Assembly (NCBI GenBank): GCA_938045295.1
Contig: CALINO010000048.1
Location: 1 to 64,000 of the forward strand
From: an uncultured Arenicella sp.
GTDB lineage: Bacteria; Pseudomonadota; Gammaproteobacteria; Arenicellales; Arenicellaceae
DNA length: 64,000 bases
Reading direction: 5' to 3'
Position numbers and translations under genes: made by a program. Below the pieces are notes generated by a model that was not told the DNA's origin, ran no database searches, and saw only the letters and a list, made by a program, of their open reading frames with translations. Below, piece after piece: positions 57,628-64,000 of the stretch (within the stretch, counting starts at the first letter, position 1; each line of letters begins with the position of its first letter).

Positions 57628-58570
57628 GACTCACCTCTTTTCCACTGTGAGCATTAAGCGTCTGTTGCAAAATCGTTAGCACAAGCTCCGCAAAACTCAG
57701 CCCCACTTCTTTGGCCGCCATTGGCACCAAACTGTGGCTGGTCATGCCTGGCACAGTATTCACTTCCAGTAACAATGGCTCTTGCTTGGCGGTGAGCATC
57801 ACGTCTACGCGCCCCCAAACTTTACAATCAAGCGCATTAAACGCTTTTAGTGCTAAATCGCGAATCGCCAATTCCTGCTCTTCTGGCAAGCCAGCAGGGC
57901 AAAAGTATTGTGTTTCGTTGGATTCGTATTTGGCTTGATAGTCGTAAAACTCATTATCAGTCCGCATGCGTATCACCGGTAAAGCTTGCCCATTAAGCAC
58001 GCCACAGGTTAGCTCGGCGCCATCAATAAACTGTTCGGCAAGCACATCATCGCCATGTTGAACCACGTTTTGATAGGTGCTCAGCAATTCATCAGCGTAA
58101 TTTACCTTACCGACGCCAACGCTCGAGCCTTCGCACGCTGGCTTGAGAAACAATGGCAAGCCGAGTTCTGCGATGAGCCCGTCTAAATCACGCTCATCTT
58201 TAAGTACACGGTATTTGGCCGTTGGCAGCCCTAACGATTGCCAAACTTGTTTGGTTCTTACTTTATCCATGGCTAAAGCACAGCCCAAAACGCCGCTGCC
58301 GGTGTAAGGCATGCCGGTGGCTTGCAATGCGCCTTGCACCACGCCGTCTTCACCCCAGCGCCCATGCAATGCAACAAACACACGGTCAAAGCCTTGGTTT
58401 TTCAAATCACCGATATTACTGGGGTTTGCGTCTATGCCATGCGCATCAACACCCTTAGCAAGCAATGCGTCTAACACCGCCTTCCCGCTGTTGAGCGAAA
58501 CGTCGCGTTCAGCCGACACGCCACCCATCAGTACCGCCACTTTACCGAATTGAGTCACATCAACCATCAT
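57620..58570 (-). CDS. ddlB: D-alanine--D-alanine ligase B
   Basis: A 316-residue ATP-grasp enzyme making D-Ala-D-Ala. The features are VLMGGVSAERDVSLNSG (substrate Glu), LFLKPACEGSSVGVGKV (ATP lid), CGVLNGQALPVI and LEVNTVPGMTSHSLVP with the metal-binding Asn/Glu. It has the order murC-ddlB-ftsQ. Start is ATG 58570 (or 58567), overlapping the stop of murC. Confidence 0.97.
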   Translation of the reverse strand: MMVDVTQFGKVAVLMGGVSAERDVSLNSGKAVLDALLAKGVDAHGIDANPSNIGDLKNQGFDRVFVALHGRWGEDGVVQGALQATGMPYTGSGVLGCALAMDKVRTKQVWQSLGLPTAKYRVLKDERDLDGLIAELGLPLFLKPACEGSSVGVGKVNYADELLSTYQNVVQHGDDVLAEQFIDGAELTCGVLNGQALPVIRMRTDNEFYDYQAKYESNETQYFCPAGLPEEQELAIRDLALKAFNALDCKVWGRVDVMLTAKQEPLLLEVNTVPGMTSHSLVPMAAKEVGLSFAELVLTILQQTLNAHSGKEVSHD

Positions 58571-59991
58571 GCAACACCTTTCTTGTGTTCTGGCTTACTG
58601 CCTTGCTGGTGTTCTTCAAACAAACCGCGCGATGCCTTACCAATACTGCCCGCGCCCATGGTCAGAATCACATCACCGTCTTGCACTACTGGCGCTAGCA
58701 CCTTACTGAGCTCATCAACTCCTGATACAAAAATTGGGTTGCTGGCACCACGCACTCGAATCGCTTGACACAAAGACTGGCCAGTAGCGCCTGAAATAGG
58801 CTCTTCACCGGCAGGATAAACTTCGCATATCAATAAGTTTTGTTGTTCAGCCAACGCCGTCACAAAGTCGTCAAACAGATCGTTGGTGCGGCTGTATCTG
58901 TGCGGTTGAAAAACCACTAATAAGCGGCGATCTGTCCAACAGTCTCTGGCCGCGGTCAAGGTTGCTTCAAGCTCAACTGGGTGATGCGCATAGTCATCAA
59001 CAATAGTGACTTGTTTATCTGCGATCAGTGCGTCACCGAATATCTGGAATCGACGACCCACGCCTTGAAATTCTTGTAAGCCTTGCTGTATGGCTGCATT
59101 GCTTACCCCTAAATGACTGGCAATCGCAATCGCCGCTGTGGCGTTCAATGCGTTATGTACCCCAGGAATGGCCAAATCAATCAGCAACGGTTCGTCATGA
59201 CCTTTTCGTGCCACTTTAAAACTCATACGAGTGTGGGTTTGAACCAAATCGTAAGCACGATATTCAGCCTGCTCACTCACACCGTAAGTTAATACTGGCT
59301 TGTGAATACGATCACGAATGGCTTGCACATTATCGTCGTCAATGCACAACACCGCCAATCCATAAAATGGTAGGTTTTGCAAAAAGGTGACGAAGGTTTT
59401 CTTTAACTCTTCCAGCTCACCTTGATAGGTCACCATGTGATCTTCATCAATGTTGGTGACTATGGCCATTTCGGGTTTTAGGTTTAAAAACGAGGCGTCA
59501 CTTTCATCGGCTTCAGCAACCAAGTAATCACCCTTACCCAATTTGGCGTTCACGCCAGCACTGGTAATTAAGCCACCAACCACAAAGGTGGGGTCTAAGC
59601 CTGCTGCGCCCAAAATGGCCGACACCAAGCTGGTTGTCGTGGTTTTACCGTGAGTGCCGGCAACCGCAATGCCTTTTTGAAAGCGCATCAGCTCACCCAG
59701 CATTTCCGCTCGCGGTATCACAGGTATTCCGGCTTTTAGTGCTCCGTCAACCTCTGGGTTACTTTCATCAATGGCTGAAGACACCACTACCACGTCGGTA
59801 TTGGCAATATTGTCAGCGCTGTGACCAATCACCACGGTAGCACCCGCATTTTGCAATCGCGCCGTCACCGGCCCAGCCGCGATGTCTGACCCGCTGACCT
59901 TGTAGCCTAAATTAACCAACACCTCAGCAATGCCAGACATACCACTGCCGCCAATACCAACAAAATGAATATTATTTACTCGATTACGCAT
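58567..59991 (-). CDS. murC: UDP-N-acetylmuramate--L-alanine ligase
   Basis: A 474-residue Mur ligase adding L-Ala to UDP-MurNAc. It has the Rossmann start HFVGIGGSGMSGIAEVL, the ATP-binding GTHGKTTT (112-119), the NIDEDHM motif and DDYAHHPVELEATL in the central domain. It overlaps murG at its 5' end (8 bases). Typical length. Confidence 0.98.
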   Translation of the reverse strand: MRNRVNNIHFVGIGGSGMSGIAEVLVNLGYKVSGSDIAAGPVTARLQNAGATVVIGHSADNIANTDVVVVSSAIDESNPEVDGALKAGIPVIPRAEMLGELMRFQKGIAVAGTHGKTTTTSLVSAILGAAGLDPTFVVGGLITSAGVNAKLGKGDYLVAEADESDASFLNLKPEMAIVTNIDEDHMVTYQGELEELKKTFVTFLQNLPFYGLAVLCIDDDNVQAIRDRIHKPVLTYGVSEQAEYRAYDLVQTHTRMSFKVARKGHDEPLLIDLAIPGVHNALNATAAIAIASHLGVSNAAIQQGLQEFQGVGRRFQIFGDALIADKQVTIVDDYAHHPVELEATLTAARDCWTDRRLLVVFQPHRYSRTNDLFDDFVTALAEQQNLLICEVYPAGEEPISGATGQSLCQAIRVRGASNPIFVSGVDELSKVLAPVVQDGDVILTMGAGSIGKASRGLFEEHQQGSKPEHKKGVA

Positions 59992-61048
59992 TCATTGCCT
60001 CCGCCACAACATTGAGGACAGTGTTTGTTGCATCGGGCTTATGCAAGCTGGTTGCTTTTTGGCCCATTTCAATTAAATGATCGCGACTCTGCGTGAGTTG
60101 CTCTAACGCACTCAACATTTCCTCGCTTTCAAGCTGATGGTTTAACACCATCACCCCGGCGCCAACATCAACCATGGTGTTGGCATTATGTATTTGATGA
60201 TCGCCAGCGGAATACGGAAACGGCACTAATAAGGCCGGTTTGCCGACTGCGCAACACTCAGCAATGGTCATGGCACCAGCTCGGCACACTAATAAATCAG
60301 CCCATTGGTATGCCACCGCCATATCATCAATAAAATCGGCCACGCGCGCATACAAACCATGCACGTCATACAGCTCTTTTACCCGCTTAGAGTTACCTCG
60401 GCCGGCCTGATGTTTGATTTTTAACTCACGCCCTAAATCAGTAAACACTTTAGGCAGTTTCATGTTGAACGAGTGCGCCCCTTGGCTGCCACCCAGCACC
60501 AATATTCGTATGCGCTTACGCCGGCCGCCTTCACGCGGCACAATGTCCTCACGTACAGGGTTGCCGACCCAGCGTGTGGACTCTGGCAAATCGGTCACAT
60601 TAGGAAAACCACTCAGAACGTAAGGCGTTGTTTTAGCCAGCCATTTATTAGTCAGCCCAGCCACCGAGTTTTGTTCATGAATCACCAATGGCTTTCGCAG
60701 TAACCTTGCCATCAGGCCACCAGGGCCAGAAACAAAACCACCAAAACCAACCACGCAATCAGGGCTTAAGCGACTGATCACTCGGCCAGCCTGCCACAGT
60801 GCTCGAGCGAGCTTGAATGGCGCCAACAATAAAGTGGCTTTGCTTTTACCGCGCAAGCCTTGCACGCTGATGTATTCAATATCGATGTCATTGGCCGGAA
60901 TCACTTTTGACTCAATGCCGCGTTGAGTGCCCAGCCAGGTCACTTTAGCGCCTTGCTCGATCATGGCTTTTGCTACCGCCAAGGCAGGAAATACATGCCC
61001 GCCAGTGCCGCCAGCCATCATCAATATGTGTTTATTGTTCAAGCTCAT
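59984..61048 (-). CDS. murG: Lipid II synthase MurG
   Basis: A 354-residue GT28 glycosyltransferase adding GlcNAc to lipid I on the inner face of the membrane. It shows the G loop GGTGGHVFPALAVA near the N-terminus, GFGGFVSGPGGLMA, IHEQNSVAGLTNK, LVLGGSQGA and the UDP-binding AGAMTIAECCAVGKPALLVPFP. The order ftsW-murG-murC is conserved. Confidence 0.98.
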   Translation of the reverse strand: MSLNNKHILMMAGGTGGHVFPALAVAKAMIEQGAKVTWLGTQRGIESKVIPANDIDIEYISVQGLRGKSKATLLLAPFKLARALWQAGRVISRLSPDCVVGFGGFVSGPGGLMARLLRKPLVIHEQNSVAGLTNKWLAKTTPYVLSGFPNVTDLPESTRWVGNPVREDIVPREGGRRKRIRILVLGGSQGAHSFNMKLPKVFTDLGRELKIKHQAGRGNSKRVKELYDVHGLYARVADFIDDMAVAYQWADLLVCRAGAMTIAECCAVGKPALLVPFPYSAGDHQIHNANTMVDVGAGVMVLNHQLESEEMLSALEQLTQSRDHLIEMGQKATSLHKPDATNTVLNVVAEAMNA

Positions 61049-62223
61049 GCGTGCACCCTCTTTTGCGCCGCATTACGCTCGCGTATGCGGGTTTGACGGT
61101 CAACGCCAAATAAGAGCCCCATTGCAATGCAGCACACTAACATTGAACTGCCACCGTAACTGATGAACGGCAAGGTCAAACCTTTAGTCGGCAATGCCCC
61201 TAAGTTCACGCCAATATTAATCACCGCCTGAAACACCAGTAAGAAACCAATGCCTTGCGCCAAACGCGCCGCATAAATACGGCCAATCAGTTCCGCCGCC
61301 CGAGAAATAACCAACGCTCGGTGCAATAAAAGTGCATACAACGTAATCACTAGCACAATGCCTGCCAAACCAAGCTCTTCACCAATCACGGCTAAAATGA
61401 AGTCGTTGTGCGCGTGCGGCAAGTAATACAGCTTTTGAATGCTGGCGCCTAAGCCAACACCAAAAATTTCGCCCCGGCCTACGGCAATCAGCGCTTGAGT
61501 TAACTGAAAGCCCGCACCATAAGGGTCTGACCATGGGTCCAAAAAGCCCATCAGGCGCTTCATTCGATACGCCGAGGTAGTCACCATAAAAAACATAGCA
61601 ACCCCCACCACCCCTAAACACAGCACGGTATGGGCAATGCGTATGCCACCCAAGAACATCATTAGGCCAACGGTGGCGGTCATTACCACGAAGCTGCCAA
61701 AGTCCGGTTGCAACAACAGCAGCCCGCCCAAGAGGGTGAGCACGATGCCCATGTTCACAATGCCTTTAGAGAACTTCTTAATTTCAGCTTGTTTGCGAGT
61801 GAGGTAACTGGCCGCATACAGCACCATAGCCAGTTTGGCTATTTCAGCGGGTTGCAAACGAAACCCAGCCAATACTATCCAGCGGCGCGAACCGTTAATT
61901 TCAGCGCCCACAAACAACAACACAATCAACAGCAATACGGAAAGCCCCAGCATCGCCATGCTCATTTTTTGCCATGCCCAGACCGGCACTAGCGCCACCA
62001 CAACGGTTAAGCTCACACCTAACAGCATGTGTATCAGTTGCTTCCAAAACTTGCCGGTATGGGTGCTTAACTCTTGGTCGCCCATGGCAATGGTTGATGA
62101 AAAAACCATCACCAAACCTAACAACAGCAGCGCAATAAATACACCCAGCAGTGTGGAGTCAACACCTGCAGGATTATTGGCTTGATGAGCCGTTCGAGTG
62201 GCTTGTAATGTTGCGGCACTCAT
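61045..62223 (-). CDS. ftsW: Lipid II polymerase FtsW
   Basis: A 392-residue SEDS-family membrane glycosyltransferase of the divisome with about ten helices. Conserved segments are RLQPAEIAKLAMVLYAA, LQPDFGSFVVM and DFILAVIGEELGLAG, with LPFISYGGSSMLV near the end. The ATG at 62223 has AGGAGG nine bases upstream; a GTG at 62229 overlapping the murD stop has too little spacing. Its end overlaps the murG start (ATGA). Confidence 0.97.
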   Translation of the reverse strand: MSAATLQATRTAHQANNPAGVDSTLLGVFIALLLLGLVMVFSSTIAMGDQELSTHTGKFWKQLIHMLLGVSLTVVVALVPVWAWQKMSMAMLGLSVLLLIVLLFVGAEINGSRRWIVLAGFRLQPAEIAKLAMVLYAASYLTRKQAEIKKFSKGIVNMGIVLTLLGGLLLLQPDFGSFVVMTATVGLMMFLGGIRIAHTVLCLGVVGVAMFFMVTTSAYRMKRLMGFLDPWSDPYGAGFQLTQALIAVGRGEIFGVGLGASIQKLYYLPHAHNDFILAVIGEELGLAGIVLVITLYALLLHRALVISRAAELIGRIYAARLAQGIGFLLVFQAVINIGVNLGALPTKGLTLPFISYGGSSMLVCCIAMGLLFGVDRQTRIRERNAAQKRVHA

Positions 62224-62225
62224 AA

Positions 62226-63641
62226 TCACTGCCCTCCTTTTGAAGAAGGTGTTGATGATGATTCGGACGCCGTTGCAATGGCATTAACCGCACGTGCAAA
62301 TTGCTCTCCGCGGTGCTCAAAGTTGTCAAACATGTCAAAACTGGCGCACGCGGGAGACAATAAAACCGTGTCACCAGCTTCAGCCTGTTGTGCCGCTAAT
62401 GTAACCGCATCATCAAGACTATCAACAATGGTTATGGCCACGGCGTCGCCCAGTGCACTGCGTATATTTTTAGCGTCAGTTCCAAATAAAATGGCATGTT
62501 TAACCGATTGCGCAACCGCGGCTTGCAAGTCGGAAAAATCAGCGCCTTTACCTTCGCCACCGGCCAACCAAATGATGTTTCCTTCTAAATTTTGCAAAGC
62601 GGTTTGAGCCGCCCCCACATTAGTGGCTTTAGAGTCATTCACCCATTTGATATTGTTTTTTTCAGCCACGGTTTGCATGCGGTGTGGCAAACCTTCAAAA
62701 GTTTTAACCGCATCAATTAACTGATCAGTAGGCAACGCAAGAAAGTCGAGTAAGGCAAACGCGCTAAGCACATTTAAAACATTGTGCAGGCCAACCAAGG
62801 GCACGTCGCGCAATAGCATGATTCGCTGATCACCGCGCATTAACCAACGCCCTGACTTTTTACGTACCACACCGAAATCGGTGTCACTGATTGGTGCATC
62901 CAAACCAAAAGTAAGGCGCTCGTTCACATTGGTGATTTGCGCTAACCGCTCTTCATGCCTTGGCAACACCGCTCGCTCTGCACCACGAAGAATTCGCGCT
63001 TTGGCTAAGGTGTAATCGCCCATTGAATCGTAACGATCCATATGGTCTTCGCTGATATTCAAAATAGCTGCGGCTTGAGCCGGTACCGAGCCTGTTGTTT
63101 CAAGCTGAAAACTGGATAACTCAAGCACCGCCACGTCATAATGCTGACCGTCGGTCAATGCGTCTAAAGCCGGCTTGCCAATATTACCGGCCACCAAGGC
63201 TTGGCAACCAACGTGATTGCACATATACCCCACCAAACTGGTGACCGTGCTTTTGCCGTTAGAACCGGTAATCGCGATTAAGGGCATGCGGTTTTCTTGC
63301 AAAAACAACTCAATATCGCCGGCAATGACGGCACCGTTATATTTTGCTGTTTGCAGTGCAGGCTCCTTCAAACTCAAACCTGGGCTAACTATTAATAAAT
63401 CAGCCTCTGTCACCTGCGAGCAATCCAACGAGCCAAAATAGGTTAATACCTCAGGAAATTCCTGCTTGAGCTGATTCGCCAACGCAGGTTCAGCGCGCGA
63501 ATCGACTACCGCAACCGTTAACCCACGCGCACGCAAATACCGTACTACGCTGTAACCCGTAGCACCCAAACCAATCACCGTGGCGGCAGAAAACTGCTGC
63601 ACTAGTGTTGTTTGTGTATTTGTCGTGTTGTCGTGGCTCAT
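62226..63641 (-). CDS. murD: UDP-N-acetylmuramoyl-L-alanine--D-glutamate ligase
   Basis: A 471-residue Mur ligase adding D-Glu. It shows the N-terminal IGLGATGYSVVRYL, the ATP site TGSNGKST (125-132), NISEDHMDRYDSM and NDSKATNVGAAQTAL with the end motif LLSPACASFDMFDNFEHRGEQF. It is 17 bases downstream of mraY and slightly overlaps ftsW. Confidence 0.98.
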   Translation of the reverse strand: MSHDNTTNTQTTLVQQFSAATVIGLGATGYSVVRYLRARGLTVAVVDSRAEPALANQLKQEFPEVLTYFGSLDCSQVTEADLLIVSPGLSLKEPALQTAKYNGAVIAGDIELFLQENRMPLIAITGSNGKSTVTSLVGYMCNHVGCQALVAGNIGKPALDALTDGQHYDVAVLELSSFQLETTGSVPAQAAAILNISEDHMDRYDSMGDYTLAKARILRGAERAVLPRHEERLAQITNVNERLTFGLDAPISDTDFGVVRKKSGRWLMRGDQRIMLLRDVPLVGLHNVLNVLSAFALLDFLALPTDQLIDAVKTFEGLPHRMQTVAEKNNIKWVNDSKATNVGAAQTALQNLEGNIIWLAGGEGKGADFSDLQAAVAQSVKHAILFGTDAKNIRSALGDAVAITIVDSLDDAVTLAAQQAEAGDTVLLSPACASFDMFDNFEHRGEQFARAVNAIATASESSSTPSSKGGQ

Positions 63642-63657
63642 TTAATGATGCTCTCTC

Positions 63658-64000
63658 TTATCTCACCTTCAACGTGGCTAGGCCAATTAACACCAACACC
63701 AAGCTGATAATCCAGAAACGCACAATCACGCGCGGCTCAGGCCAGCCTTTAAGCTCAAAGTGGTGATGTATGGGTGCCATGCGAAAAATTCGCTTGCCCG
63801 TTAACTTAAACGAAGCAACTTGCAAAATAACCGAAACGGTTTCCAGCACGAAAATGCCGCCCATAATGAACAGCACTAACTCTTGGCGCACAATCACGGC
63901 CACCACGCCTAAAGAGGCGCCCAATGACAATGAACCAATATCGCCCATAAACACTTGCGCGGGGTAAGTGTTAAACCATAAAAAGCCTAAACCTGCGCCT
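63658..64000 (-). CDS. mraY: Phospho-N-acetylmuramoyl-pentapeptide transferase, C-terminal part
   Basis: The last 113 residues of MraY, which forms lipid I at the membrane. The frame is open to base 64000 and reads [27 protein letters not shown], with the catalytic [11 protein letters not shown] motif. The conserved histidine-rich [22 protein letters not shown] and a final helix are also present. The N-terminal two thirds lie outside the window. Confidence 0.97.
   Translation of the reverse strand, partial: GAGLGFLWFNTYPAQVFMGDIGSLSLGASLGVVAVIVRQELVLFIMGGIFVLETVSVILQVASFKLTGKRIFRMAPIHHHFELKGWPEPRVIVRFWIISLVLVLIGLATLKVR

Overview
The window is a chromosomal segment of a Gammaproteobacterium. 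The evidence is the gene order mraY-murD-ftsW-murG-murC-ddlB-ftsQ-ftsA-ftsZ-lpxC, dciA/M23/secA/argJ/mutT, coaE-pilD-pilC-pilB-pilA, bioBFHCD and serS-crcB-lolA-ftsK-trxB, which is close to the Pseudomonas-type arrangement. Protein sequences and base use do not point to a specific genus. Genes are tightly packed. I see no rRNA, tRNA, insertion sequence, prophage or CRISPR array.

Region 1 (1-13.1 kb, all on the minus strand) is an exopolysaccharide locus. In transcription order it encodes an unrecognised secreted protein with a duplicated module, an EpsL/BBP2-type outer-membrane barrel, an SH3-containing Wza/OPX export protein, a Wzc/BY-kinase co-polymerase, a small anchored protein, a Wzy-like polymerase, a UDP-glucuronate decarboxylase (UDP-xylose supply), two GT4 and one GT2 glycosyltransferase. 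The locus continues past base 1. It looks like Wzx/Wzy-type export with an OPX protein that may work together with a separate barrel.

Region 2 (13.6-27.9 kb) holds serS, crcB, lolA and ftsK on the minus strand. Then come trxB, an Smr protein, an AsmA-like protein and an OprD-type porin on the plus strand, followed by a translationally coupled pair on the minus strand: a rhomboid protease and a B-box zinc-finger membrane protein. Region 3 (27.6-32.8 kb, minus) is an aa3/caa3-type cytochrome c oxidase operon (coxB with fused cytochrome c, coxA, a 36-residue membrane ORF, ctaG/cox11, coxC). Region 4 (33.2-37.8 kb, minus) is a complete bioBFHCD biotin operon, preceded by a BirA-box-like site next to the divergent comF gene.

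Region 5 (38.9-46.2 kb, plus) is the type IV pilus locus: pilA, a TfpX/TfpZ-like pilin accessory gene, pilB, pilC, pilD and coaE. Directly upstream of pilA lies the most unusual gene of the window. It encodes the six-helix PilS sensor domain joined straight to the PilR Fis-type DNA-binding domain, with no kinase, receiver or AAA+ module. It looks like a one-component membrane-bound regulator derived from the PilS-PilR two-component system. Four copies of an ACAA(A)CTTAA-like motif lie between it and pilA.

Region 6 (46.3-64 kb, mostly minus) contains a MutT-like Nudix gene, argJ, secA, an M23 peptidase divergent from dciA, lpxC, and the division/cell-wall cluster from ftsZ back to the 3' end of mraY, which runs off the window.
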